A DNA stretch of 64,000 nucleotides from Puccinellia tenuiflora (lineage: Eukaryota; Streptophyta; Magnoliopsida; Poales; Poaceae): NCBI GenBank assembly GCA_012064385.1, contig QRDG01000851.1, forward strand, positions 186,001 through 250,000, given 5' to 3'. The position numbers were made by a program, and so were the translations under genes. This document shows, piece after piece, positions 21,326 to 32,692 of the stretch. Numbering within the stretch: the stretch's first letter is position 1; each line of letters opens with the position of its first letter. The notes beneath the pieces are model-generated. The model had not been told where the DNA came from. It saw nothing but the letters and a program-made list of their open reading frames with translations, and made no database searches.

Positions 21326-22896
21326 TCAATCACCTGTCTGTCTTGTGGGGCGGTCGGAGGTGTGGTGGAGATGGCTCACTACAACATGACCACTAGGACT
21401 TCAGGAGGTAGTGCGGTACTTTGAGTCTTTCACGTTATGGACGATGTTGTTGCCTCACTCTGACTCGTAGTGTCCGGATCCGGCTGAGACATGGCCGGGA
21501 TTAGTCCACTGTGTACTTATTCCATTCGACACCGTCAAGCTCACACACATGTAGGGGAACATTGAGGATGGAAAGAACAAAAAAGAGTATGTTTGGGCCC
21601 GTCGAACTGAGCTGCTAGACTGTCTATGTTGTATGTTAACTAATTTTGTAAAACGTCTCGAGTAGAGTACAATGCAAAAACATTTAGACAGGAGGTTTAG
21701 GATGTCTAGAAGCGCATAGTGAATAGGACGGAAGAGCATGACGATTACTTTCTGCAAATACCAAATGCAGTTTTGCTTGGTCCAATTTCCATTGCCAAAG
21801 GTGGTTACATCTTTTCACACGATTGCCTAATCGTGTTGCAGGTGACAAAGTTAACCATGAAGTCAAGATTAGGGAGACCACTGCCATAGCATCTCTAGGA
21901 ATATTTGTGAGGGTTGTTGTTGCGGTGTCTGTGGAGGGTTTAAGATCACCCAATTCATAAGACACAACAAGGTTTGTTGTGACAGGTTTGGGGCATGTAA
22001 ACATGCATTAGTCAGAGATGAATTTAGTCATCACTAATAGGCGAGGGCCGGTTGATGGTGAAGCACGCTACTGACAAGCAATCATAGGAACTAATATATG
22101 CTTTGTATATCATTATTTAGAAGATAAACACTTATCTTTATGTTTATTTCACCATATTAGTTATTTTCATTAATATTATTATTTATATTTCCATGTCTAC
22201 CACAAATCATTAATAGATCTATTTTTCATGTCAAATTTTTATTAACATCATTTTGTATTGTTAATCCACAATAATAAATAGTTCTACTAAATTCATTTAG
22301 TTTTCTTGTGTTTGGGTCACCTATTTGCTAAACATGTGCAAATTTTAGAAAATGCATGAGCAGTTTTTTCAGATATAATGGAAAGTTGTCTTGCACATTT
22401 TTTCTCTATGTGAACATGAATTATGTAAACATTTTATTTGTGCACATTAACTATCCTCAAAACCATGAGAAAAATACAAAACGAAAGGTTTATTATTTGA
22501 GCTATTCTAAGAGTAGCATTCTTTTTTAGAATACCTTCTATTTATATTAAAAACTATATATGAAGTAAAATGTTGCCCAACCACTGACAAGCACATCTCT
22601 ACTATAGTTACACCCAGTCCTAGAACTACACATGTTGAAGTTAGAGATAAACAAAAAGAAATCACTAGAGCTCTCTCACGTCGACTCAATTACGAGGTAT
22701 TTGTTTTGTACAAACATGTTTTCATGATCATGAGAATGCAATGTTGTCTGAATCAGATATGATGAGAGCATGAACGAGAATGGAGATGGAGCCCAACGCA
22801 CAAGGGATGAAGACATAGCTTCAAATGGCAATTTCAGAATTTTGAAGCCACCATAATGAAGACATGGAAGTATTATACAATATAGCAAATAGGGAA
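21326..22896. other. Unassigned DNA, no gene seen
   Basis: Mixed composition to 22010, then strongly AT-rich. Only short frames. A segment near 21750-22010 looks more complex but gives no recognisable product on either strand. Confidence 0.5.
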
Positions 22897-23140
22897 GTGG
22901 ATCTAACTCAACTGGTTGGGGGAGTGGATGTAAAATAAACCCAGCACGTACCTCAGTTCAAATCCTCATGGAGGCGAATTTAGATTTCTATTTATTATTG
23001 ACGAGAGGGATTTCGTGATACTCATGCATTATTCTTGAGGATCGGGCTTGGTGCGAAACAGAGAATAAAAATCCTGATACTCATGCCTAAAAGGATGTAT
23101 GCATCCTTAGTTGGTGCAGAGGCCGGGGAAGTGAATTTCT
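22897..23140 (+). mobile_element. tRNA-derived SINE-like unit (Au-like)
   Basis: An A-box-like stretch (CTAACTCAACTGGTTGGG, 22902-22920) and a B-box-like stretch (AGTTCAAATCC, 22955-22965) are spaced as in a Pol III tRNA-type promoter. They are followed by a body with GAGGGATTTCGTG, which resembles the cereal Au SINE as I remember it. It runs into a GATGCAGAGGCCGGGG-like tail near 23090-23130. Ends are uncertain and no target duplication was identified. Confidence 0.5.
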
Positions 23141-23189
23141 CCTCCCAAAGTTAGATTACTCACACGAGGATATTTCTTTGTGACCTAAC

Positions 23190-24706
23190 CCTCATGCCGC
23201 CTCTGCCTGGGCGGCTCGGGGGACGCCGCCGCTGCCTCCTAGCATCGAGCCTCTCCTCTCCCCTCCTACACGCCGCTATCGGAGGATGCTGGTGGGCAAA
23301 GCCCGAGCGGTGGCAGCGCGGGAATCTGTCGCGACGTCCTGAGATCCTTGGGCGGAGGTTCTCGGTGGCGAGCGGCGGTTCGCAGGTGCATGTAGAGGCG
23401 GCACTTCTAAGGTGTGTTGCGTAAGCACTTGGCGAGCGGTGGCGGCATGAGATGGTGGATCTCCGGTTTGGATCATGGATCGTGGAGGCAGACGACGACG
23501 TCATGCCGAATCGGATGCCCTTGTATCTAGGTCCAAGGGAACTCCAGGGGAAATGTAAGATCCCCTCCGGATGGAGCGACGACGATACTTGTGTGTCATA
23601 TTCCTTTTTGAGGGCATCGTTTGTGGAGATTGCACCAGTTGAAGGGACCAACAGCGGTGGTGCCGAGGTTGTGGTGGGCTTGCTTTGGGTTGTCGGGCCT
23701 AGGTAGTGGGATCAGTAACGGCTTGCGGCGGGAAGATGGTGGCTCCCGTCGGTTGCTGCACCACAGCCTACAGCCTACAGCCAGGCTAGTGGTGTCGTTC
23801 TGGCCGCAATACGCTCGCTGCGATGTCGTCAAATAGCGTCGTAGGAGTTTGGCGATGGGGTGGCGGCCTTCGTGGTCATGTGCATGGCGCGATTGATGGA
23901 TCTTCATTTTGGTGATGGTATCGAGCTCCACATGTCGTGGTCGTGGCGGTATGGGACATCTACTTCTATGACCGCGGAGCTTCGAGGCCGTCGATGGTAT
24001 GGCCGGGATGCTCCCTCCACTTCGAGATCTTGATTCGACGCAGCAGGTGCTACACACGACGGCTTCGGAGGAGCTTTCAAGTCATGCATGATCGGCAATG
24101 GCGATATGGTGTCTCATGCGGAGGTGTCATGTTATGCATGATCCTGCCAGGTGCTACGCACGACATCTCCTCTGTAGTGTCAAGTCATGCCCATTGTTGC
24201 TCGATCGAAGGTGGTGTGATAGTGGCTGGAGGTGTGGTGGTATGGGACGTCATCAACTTTATTTTATGCTCCAGCGACATATGGTTAGTGATGTGTTGTT
24301 GGCCGAACAGGTGGTTATGGTGCAAGTGTTTACATCGAGTTTGCGCACTTTAGTGGAAACATTTATGGCATTGTTGACACACGATTGCCGTCATTCTCTT
24401 GCTGGAGGTGGTGTCTTGAAGCTTGTTTTCGGGGATGAAAATCCCGAACTCGACCCTTGGTGGGACTCGTCATTATCGGCGCATGTGGGATTTTTTTCTT
24501 TCTTAAAGGCTTTGCCTAGAAGTTGTGTATTTTTCTTTGTTTTTATTTCTTAGCATAGATAGTGGTAGTACGATGGAGGTTATGTCGTGGGGCATGTGGC
24601 CTCAGATTGTTTAGTTTGTATCTTTCAAAACTTTACAATAAAAGGTTTGTGTGCATCGATTCGATGCAGAGGCTAGAGCTTCTTTCCCTATTTTGAAAAA
24701 AATACA
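23190..24706 (+). other. GC-rich retroposon-like block with polyadenylated tail
   Basis: About 1.5 kb of GC-rich, gene-like sequence without a long convincing frame. It ends ACAATAAAAGG, then GATGCAGAGGC, a T-rich stretch and an A-run near 24700. Ends of this sort close many non-LTR retroposons or LINE-derived pieces in grasses. Short frames on both strands (23194-23424 plus, 23160-23651 minus) give no recognisable domain. It could also be a decayed retrocopy of a host transcript. Confidence 0.3.
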
Positions 24707-25069
24707 GGATAACACTTCATAATTCTGTCAAAAGCTATATATTTGTTGTGTGACCTTATCTTTTGACCAGACTCATGTACTTTAAGATTACAAAATTAGG
24801 CAGTATTATGGAGTCCTTATTTAGTGAGTAAAGTTGACATAATCAGTTGACCATCACCATATAAAAACAAAACCCCAACATATCGATATGTTTTGTTTGA
24901 ATTTACACAAAGATTGTTCCCCATATAGTCTCTCCTCGTTACAATGTGGCCACATCTGAGATTAACATTTCAACGTTAACTTGGAAAAAAAAGGACGCTA
25001 CTACATTTAGAACAACACGGGTTGCAACAGTTAAATAACGTGGCAAGTAGTGTGTGCGGTGAGCGCTCT
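24707..25069. other. Unassigned AT-rich DNA
   Basis: No coding frame, repeat or transposon end recognised. Confidence 0.4.
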
Positions 25070-25071
25070 CT

Positions 25072-26760
25072 AGCATGCATGGAGCAAAGACAAAACAGCT
25101 GATGTCATCCGCATTAAATGCGAATTTCGAAAATTCAAAAAGTTTTGTAGTTTGAACTGTTTATCCGATTTAGAATTCATTTGCACCATTGGACTAGTCA
25201 CGACGAGATTCGAAACTAGATCCCATGTTGATATATTTCGACAACTTTTTTTCGGATCCAAAAGTTACCCACCCATTACACATGAGTTATCCAGGGTTTA
25301 GTACGTAAATTACCCACCCTATAGTAAGTAAGTTACCCACCCTAAAAAGGGTACGTGTGGGGACTGTTTTGCATGGATCACAAGAAGACAAAGTTGGTGA
25401 TGTTATCCGCACTAAATACTAAATCGGAAAATTCAAAAGGTTTTGTAGCTCAAACCGTTTATGCGATTTAGAATCCGCTGTCACCATTGGACTAGTCGTG
25501 ACGAGATATTCGTTAGTAATCTCATGTTGATATGTTTCGATGACTTTTTTCGAATCTAAAAGTTACCCACCTATAACACGTGAGTTATCCATGATTTAGT
25601 ATGTAAGTTACCGAAATTGTATTTTTTGAGTCTCAATTTTCGGACCTAAAATTTACCAACCTATAACACGTGAGTTACCCAGGATGTGATAGGTAAGTTA
25701 CCGACCGTATGAATGGTGTGTTTCGAGTCTCCTTTTTTGGACCTAGAAGTTACCCACATCTAACACATGAGTTATCCGAAATGTAGTATGTAAGTTACCC
25801 ACCCTATGAATGGTGTGCTTCAAAGTCTTTTTTTTCAGACCTAGAAGTTACCCAACTGTAACACGTAAGTTACCCATGTTTTAGTATGTAAATTATCGAA
25901 ATGGCGTGTTCCGAGTGTCTATTTTCAAACCTATAAGTTACCCACCTATAACACGTGAGTTATCTAGGGTGTGATATGTAAGTTACCCACCGTATGAATG
26001 GTGTGTTTCGAGTCTCTTTCTTGGACATAGAAGTTACCCACATGTAACACATGAATTATCCGGGGTGTAGTATGTAAGTTACCCACCCTATAAATAGTGT
26101 GTTTCAAAGTCTCTTTTCTTCGGACTTAAAAGTTACCCACCTGTAACAGGTGAGTTACCCATGGTGTAATATGTAAGTTACCCACCCTGTAAATTATATA
26201 TTTCGAGTGTTTTTTCCGGACCTAGAGATTACCCACATGCAACACGTGAGTTATCCATGTTATAGTATAAGTTACCCACCCTGTGAATGGTGTGTTTCGA
26301 GTCTCTTTTTTCGGCACGAAAAAGTTACCCACTTGTAAACAGTGAGTTACCTATGTTGTAGTATGTAAGTTGCCCACCTATGAATGTGTTCTGAGTCTCT
26401 TTTCGAACCTAAAAGTTATCCACGTATAATACGTGAGTTACCCATGATATAGTATGCAAGTTACCCACCCTGTAAATAATGTGTTTCGAATTTTTTTTAA
26501 CCTAGAGATTATCAACATGTAGTACGTGAGTTCTCCATAATGTATGTAAGTTACCCACTCTATGAATCGTGTGTTTCGGATTTTTTTCTTAAAGGTAAAA
26601 GTTACGCACCTATAACACGTGAGTTACCCATAATGTACTATATAAGTTACCCACCATGTAAACGGTGTGTATCGTGTCTTTTTTCAAAACTAGAGATTAC
26701 CCACATATAACACGTGAGTTATTCAGGCTATAGTATGTAAGTTATCCATATTATGAACAA
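25072..26760. repeat. Degenerate ~96-bp satellite array with duplicated leader
   Basis: About 12 monomers of 90-99 bp, beginning near 25548, 25644, 25741, 25839, 25929, 26025, 26124, 26220, 26316, 26407, 26500, 26592 and 26688. Each has the pattern ACCTARAAGTTACCCAC, then CACGTGAGTTACCC, then GTAAGTTACCCACC, then TGTGTTTCGAGTCTC. Toward the right end, monomers with AAAAGTT tend to alternate with monomers with GAGATT, suggesting a ~190-bp higher-order unit. On the left, a ~190-bp leader plus a first monomer (25075-25345) is duplicated about 297 bp further on. There is no coding potential. Confidence 0.85.
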
Positions 26761-28421
26761 CACAAAAAATGGAACCGGGTGGGGGTAGTTTCCAATCTCA
26801 AGACATATTACATGGATGTTCCTTCTCACAAGAAAAAATTTATTTGGGCAACAGGGACATCACGTAATTAGTACAAGATCAATCATGGTTATCAGCAAGC
26901 CTGAAGTTTGAATTCTCACCCCCTACTTCAGTACATCAAACCTAGTCAGACTACTTATAATGGCCAAAGCACGAAGTGCTCAGATGTGTCAATCGGTGAA
27001 CTGAACAAAGAAAATTTTGCGCACAAATGAACAATCGAAGGGACTAGACATGGGAGTCCGGAATCATCAAATCAGCATGCGTTCTTGATATAAAAATTTC
27101 AGTTCCCAGGAGCATGCTACAGGCAAGAACACTGACAATTCCAAGAGAACAGAGTTGTGCATAATGATTGAGCAGACGATATTCTGGATTTCTGGGTATC
27201 GTACTCTTAATAGCACAAATGTGGTTTAGCCACATGACTGATGAAGATACTATAACCAATATCAGACAACAACCAGCGTTTGTTCACCCAGGATGCTGAT
27301 TTTCCGCCCAAAGTGGATTCAGTTCAGATTTCTTGTTTTGGGACAAGCGACTTGTGATCCAGTTCAATGAGTCGCTGTAGATTTGCGAATAGCTTTGTGA
27401 CCTGACCGCCATTGGAGGCACGCTGGCTGGAGCTCCCTGTATCTTGGAGAGGGGAAAATTAGGAGCGTCGTGCTGGTCGACGACGCCTCCGCGCTCGGCG
27501 TCTCCGGCTGCTAGGACGTCGTAAGCCTGGTCACCCCTGGTAGGCCGCCGCTCGGGAAGCGAGCTCCGCGCCGCCTGCTAAGCTCGTCGGATGCGCCGCC
27601 ATCCGGGGATGTATACAACGCCGCCATCGCCAATCGAGAAGACGAAGAACCTCCATTGCTCGGGGCACAAGCTCCGGCTCGCCGCCGCTCGGGGAGACGA
27701 GCTGCGCGCCGCAACCGCTCCGGTAGATGGGGTCAACAACTCCAGGGCCATGCCTCGCCACGGTCGCATATCGGGTGTTCTTCACGTCTCGGAGAAGATG
27801 AGAAACAGGGGATAAGGATCGAACGGCTTGCGTGGTGCTCTGGGGATCGAACGGTGCGCTCCACATTCTGGGGATAAGACAAACTACCGACAGTTCTGCA
27901 AATAGATTTCCTCAAAAAATATTGGTTAGGTGCCATATTAAATTTCACTATTGAATTCGCGTCCATATATAATTTTTTTCCAATGGTTTATTATCAGTCT
28001 AATTTACCGTCAAACTAAAATCTTGAAATATGCTGGCGTTTTATAGAGAAAGTGGGGACTAGCAGACAATAGCGATTTTATAATAAGTACATTCAAAAAG
28101 ATCTTCAATACTATCTTGCTCCATCAGGACGCTTATTTCGTTTCGCAAGAATTTCGGTATGTGCAAGTTTCTCCATTCTACTCATAAAACTTAATTATAA
28201 GAGATCGTCGGTCCTCAACCAGGCTTTTGAGAGGGCTCTTAGCCACGCAAGAGTGGGGATTTAACCACCGTTGCGACCTCAAGAGGGTTTGGCGTCTTTA
28301 ACTTTCACAAGAAATTCCTGTTTGTGCAACATTTTCCCCATTTTATTCAGTAAAGAATGATTGCGCCAGGTAAATTACAAAATTACAACAAATGCCAGAC
28401 ATTATGTGCTTCTGAAAGGGC
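26761..28421. other. Unassigned DNA upstream of the gene 3 terminator, with GC-rich island 27427-27880
   Basis: 26761-27426 is unremarkable. 27427-27880 is GC-rich with short frames on both strands and an imperfect internal repeat (GCCGCTCGGG...GAGCT...GCGCCGC near 27547 and 27683). No domain recognised; it could be a captured gene fragment. From 28145 on, sequence matches the 3' flank of gene 2 and is itself partly doubled (28145-28190 and 28309-28355, separated by about 120 bp). Confidence 0.4.
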
Positions 28422-29786
28422 TCAGTCATGCAGAGGTGAGGACTTGTAGGAGCTGGCGCAGTCGGCAGGGGCGAAGGTGACGGTGCGCTTGTCGAGGTCG
28501 TAGCCGACGTGCATGTTCTGCTGTGCGATGTTTCCGAGGATCGACAAAGGATGCTCCTTCGTCACCGGCGCAATCGCCAAGCACATGATCCCCTGCTCCA
28601 CCTCCACGAACATGTTCTCCGCCTTCAGCGTCACCGCCTCGCCGAAGACGGCCAGGTACAGCGTCACGTCCGGCACACTCTTATCGAATTGAGTTCTACG
28701 AATCACGTCGTAGCATAGCTGCAGCGGCTTCTCCGGCGGCCGCACATGCGGGAGCCTGATCCGCCGGTTGAGCTCTTCCACCATTGGGTCCAGGATCCGC
28801 GGGTCGAGGAAGGTCACCGGGGTGCCGGAGTCGATCAAGACATTGGAGAGGTTCGGTGCCGTGAAGGTGGCGTTCCCAATCCTGACGGACTCGAGAATGA
28901 CGTTGTAGTAGGCATCTCTGTCGGAGTGGATCAGCGCCGTGGTGGCCGCCCCTGGCTCTGTCACGGCGGCGCGAACGCCGAAGTTGAGAGCGGAAGAGGC
29001 GTTCGAGGAGTAAGGGGCCAGGCAATAGGAGAACCTCCGGCCAAAGGAGGTGTCAGCGCCGATCTGGGCGATGAGGGAGCCGCTATTGGGGCCGAGGCCG
29101 ACGATGCCGTCGGCGACGAACGACGTGCTGTTAGCTGATATGGAGCAGCCGAAGTTGACATTCGGCACCCGCACTTTCGGATGATCGCGGCACCCCGAGC
29201 AGCCGCCGGGAACGCTGTCGAAGGTGAAGGTCTCGGTGGCGAGGAGGCCGCTCGTCTTGGAGCCGTCGGCGTAGGACTGGAGGTACTGGCAGTTAGAGCT
29301 AGCGTCGCAGGAGGTGCCGATGTGCGCGTGGCACGCGTCTGAGTTGCAGCCCACGCGGCCGAACGTCGACGAGGAGGACGGGTCGAACGCGACGCTCGGC
29401 GACGCGGCTGCTGTCTGAGGTTTGGATTTGACCCACACAAGGTTACTGCCGGTGTCGGCGACGGCGAGTATCCGGGTGGGTGGCGTGCCGATGTTGACGG
29501 CCATCAGGTACTCAAACGGCTTTGGCACGACCTCGGACACAGCGCCGTTGCCGACGTAGGAGCGCGCGAGCGCCGCGGCGCGTGCCGTGGACCGCCGGAC
29601 GGCAGCGAGCACGCGGTCGTGCGCGGTGAGCGCCGGGTCGTGGTACGGCGAGTTGACGGAGTCCCGGTGGATGAACTCCACGCTAAACCCGTCACTGACG
29701 CCGATGTACGCCGTGCACCCGCACAACTGCGCGGTCAGGATGACGCCAACGAGGAGCAGAGCGCGACAAACCATCGTCGGCACCAT
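28422..29786 (-). CDS. Nepenthesin-like aspartic protease (paralogue 3)
   Basis: Intronless 454-residue A1 aspartic protease with signal peptide (about 1-26), prosegment FIHRDS, first catalytic motif DTGS (Asp111), flap SYADGS, Cys-rich nepenthesin insert, and second catalytic motif DSGT (Asp319). Both catalytic motifs are intact. The Cys that follows LVWL(K/R) in genes 1 and 2 is Ser121 here, so one disulfide of the N-terminal lobe may be missing; folding or stability could differ. It is closest to gene 2 in coding, promoter and 3' flank sequence. The start ATG at 29786 aligns with the other two; a second Met at residue 5 is possible but less likely. Probably secreted or vacuolar; substrate unknown. 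Confidence 0.92.
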   Translation of the reverse strand: MVPTMVCRALLLVGVILTAQLCGCTAYIGVSDGFSVEFIHRDSVNSPYHDPALTAHDRVLAAVRRSTARAAALARSYVGNGAVSEVVPKPFEYLMAVNIGTPPTRILAVADTGSNLVWVKSKPQTAAASPSVAFDPSSSSTFGRVGCNSDACHAHIGTSCDASSNCQYLQSYADGSKTSGLLATETFTFDSVPGGCSGCRDHPKVRVPNVNFGCSISANSTSFVADGIVGLGPNSGSLIAQIGADTSFGRRFSYCLAPYSSNASSALNFGVRAAVTEPGAATTALIHSDRDAYYNVILESVRIGNATFTAPNLSNVLIDSGTPVTFLDPRILDPMVEELNRRIRLPHVRPPEKPLQLCYDVIRRTQFDKSVPDVTLYLAVFGEAVTLKAENMFVEVEQGIMCLAIAPVTKEHPLSILGNIAQQNMHVGYDLDKRTVTFAPADCASSYKSSPLHD

Positions 29787-29868
29787 TGTGTCCCACCGGT
29801 TGTTTGCTAATGGCGGCTTGGTACCGCTGCAGCGTATGATCGATGATGGTAACGCAAAGCAGGGGCTA

Positions 29869-29882
29869 GTATTAATAGGGGG
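29869..29882 (-). promoter_or_regulatory. TATA-like box of protease gene 3
   Basis: CCCTATTAATAC on the minus strand about 85-95 nt upstream of the ATG, matching the box of gene 2. The surrounding 29890-30070 is a single-copy equivalent of the duplicated distal promoter of gene 2. Confidence 0.45.
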
Positions 29883-30959
29883 TGTAGCATATAATTAAGA
29901 GTGGGGAGTCAAATGGGGTAAAGTTTAATTACGAATTGAAACGATAAGGATAGATTTGTGTGTGTAACTGAAACTAAAGATAAGAAGGCCGTACTTAATT
30001 TCATGCTAAAAAATGATCAGTATTGCTCGTCAATTTTGTAGAAGTAGAATTCGGAGCATTCGAGTGGTAGGACAGGCCGTTGATTGACAGTTTGTAAAAC
30101 TGTACATACTTTTTTTTGGCCACATAGCAACAATATATACTTTGGGAGATGGCAAAAATTGGACACTATTTCTGAAACAATAATATTTGGGAATTGGACA
30201 AATCGTATGGAACAAGGTATAATTGAAACCCACACTAGTAGGAAAAAGGTTACCCGTGACGCACCGATTTTGCTTACCCGTGGCGCAGGGCCCTGCGCCA
30301 CGTATTGCCACGCCACGGGTAACACAATAGCCGTGGCGCAGGGTCCCTAGTGCACCACGGGTATATATTTAGCCGTGGCGCACCAAAAAAACATGCGCCA
30401 CGGGTATGTTTATATACCCGTGGCGCACTAGGGCTATATACACATACCCGTGGCGCACCTAGTTTTGGTGCTCCACGGCTATGAATTTCCGAATTTAAAA
30501 AAAAAAGAGCCACCGGCCACCGCCCACGTCGGCGTGTCCGGCAGCTCCCGTCCTCCCGGCGCCACGACATAAGGTCGTGGAGGTGCTCGTCACGTTGTGG
30601 AGATGCTCATCGTGGAGGTGCTCGTCGGCAGTTTGTCCTCGCCGGCCATTGGTCCTCGTCGGCGTGGAGGAGCTCGCCGGCGTGGAGCTGCTCCGCCGAC
30701 CGTCGGTCCTCGTCGGCGTGGAGGTGGACGCCATCGTGGAGGTGCTCGCCGACCATCGGTCCTCGTCAGCGTGGAGGTGGACGCCATCGTGGAGGTGCTC
30801 GCCGGCCGTCGTGGAGAAGGTCGGCAGTGTGGAGGTGCTCGCTGGCTGGCGTTGGAGAGAGGAGGATGGAGGAGAAGGGAGAGGTAAGGGAGAGGAGAAG
30901 GGAGAGGATAAGGGAGAGAGGCAAGGGAGAGGATAAGGTAGAGGATAAGGGAAGGAGAG

Positions 30960-32692
30960 TGATGGGGTCGCAGCATGGAAAACAAAAATTTTCTACGCGG
31001 CAAAGCGGAATAAACCCCAAGGATCTAGATCAACGAGATGAAGATAGCGAAGATGAGATCCAATCTCTTACCCTCGAAGATCAACAAACGTGTTTTGTCG
31101 GTGCAGGGGTTGGCTAGTCGATCCCCGCAACTAGACTCGTCTAGTCGCGAGGAGATGTATTATCCTCGAGATCCAATCCGGTGAAGTGCGGCAACGGGCA
31201 GCACCTCCGCGGCGTCCACACGTACAGCTCGATGAAGACGTCGACTCCTTGATCCCGCAAGCGAGACGACGTGGCCTTGATGATCTCAGCAGCACGACGG
31301 TAGTGCCGGTGACGATGACGATCTCCGCGAGCAGGGCTTCGCCAAGCCAAGCAAGAGGAGAGGGAGAGGAGGAGGTGGCGGCTAGGGCAAGGGCAGGGCC
31401 GGCCGGCCCCCCCTTTGTCTTGCCCCCCAAGTTGGAGTCCAACAAGGACTCCTCCTTGGGCCCCTTTCCTAAAGGGGTGGGAGCCCACCTCCTAGTCCAA
31501 CTAGGAGTGGGACTCCCCCTCCTATGCATGCCGCACCAGCCCATGGGCTTAGGTGGTGCGCCCCACCTAGTGGTGGCAGCACCCCTTTGCACCATGTGGG
31601 CCCCATACAATTTATGCGGTCCCACTTCTAGACTCTTCTAGAACATTCCGGAACCTTCCGGTACCCTTTAAATAATTTCCGGAACTTTTCCGAAACCTCC
31701 GGAAACCACTTTCCATATATGAATCTTATTCTCCGGACTCCTCCGGAACTCCTCGTGATGTCCGGGATCCCATCCGAGACTCCGAATCACCATTCGTTCA
31801 CGTCATCATTTAATTCATCGCAAAACCTAATTTCATCGGAACGTTAAGTGTGTGACCCTACGGGTTCGAGAATGCATAGACATGATCATATCAATAATTA
31901 ATAGCGGGACCGGGATGTCCATATTAATTCCTATACACTCAACGAAAACCTTTTCTCGATTGAACCACAATGCTGGAGATTCAATTAATCTCATATACGA
32001 TTCCCTTTGTCTCACGATATTTTACTTGCCCGAGATATAATCGTTGACATCCCCATGTCCAGTTTAATCTCGTTACCGGCAAGTTCTCTTTACTCGTCCA
32101 TAATATAGGATCCCGGTGATTACAACTTAATCACATGTCTGCAGACTCTTGATGCTATATTACCGAGAAGGCCTGGAGATATCTTCTCCGTCACAAGGAG
32201 GGACAAATTCCACTCTCGATTCATATCACCCAACAACCCACCATCGGAGATACCTGAAAGCCACCTTTATAATCACCCAGTTACGAAGTGACGTTTGATG
32301 TCCACAAAGTATTCCTCCAGTGAACGGGAGTGATATAATCTCATGGTCTAAGGAAACTATATTTGGCATATTAAAAGTGTTGACAACAAAACTCTTTGTG
32401 ACACGATTAATTGCAACTCTTTATTTGGGTCATGTCCATCACACCATTACTCCTAATGATATGATTCCGTTATCAAGTGACTATAACAAGTCCATAGTTA
32501 GGAAACTCTAACTATCTCTTGATCAACGAACTAGTCCTGTAGAGGCTCACTAGGGACTCCGGGTGTTTATATTCCACACATGTATTATGTTTCCATTTAA
32601 TACAATTATAGCATGGATAATAAACTATTATCATAAACTTGAATATGCTTAATAAACCATTTTATTATTGCCTCTAGGGCATATTCCCAACA
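30960..32692 (-). repeat. 3' LTR of the young copia element
   Basis: 1,733 bp, differing from the 5' LTR at four places I can find: near 30970, the A-run at 30981-30985, 31974 and 32465. It carries the same heat-shock-like array at 31626-31658. Confidence 0.95.
31626..31704 (-). promoter_or_regulatory. Heat-shock-element-like array (3' LTR copy)
   Basis: Triplets recur every 5 bp on the plus strand: TTC 31626, GAC 31631, TTC 31636, GAA 31641, TTC 31646, GAA 31651, TTC 31656. That is seven consecutive units, six perfect, of the alternating nGAAnnTTCn heat-shock element. A second run starts at 31677: TTC, GAA, TTT, GAA, CTC, GAA at the same spacing, four of six perfect. The element is read on the minus strand, and a TATA-like ATAAATTG (31609-31616) lies just downstream of the first array, so this is core-promoter-proximal. 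The sequence is palindromic, so strand does not matter for factor binding. Confidence 0.65.

Noticed and set aside
23160..24553. Frames of 127-163 residues in the GC-rich block
   Set aside because: Overlapping on both strands, no motif, and the block ends like a retroposon tail.
25548..26760. Regularly spaced repeats as a possible CRISPR-like array
   Set aside because: Monomers are contiguous ~96-bp units without unique spacers, in a plant genome: a satellite.
30955..30959. GAGAG as proof of the copia insertion site
   Set aside because: Kept as likely but not treated as proof alone, because the left flank is a GA-rich run in which GAGAG is common; the LTR/PBS/PPT structure carries the call.
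31131..31641. 164- and 151-residue frames repeated exactly at 37571-38081
   Set aside because: They are copies of the copia LTR; identity reflects LTR identity, and plus and minus frames overlap fully.
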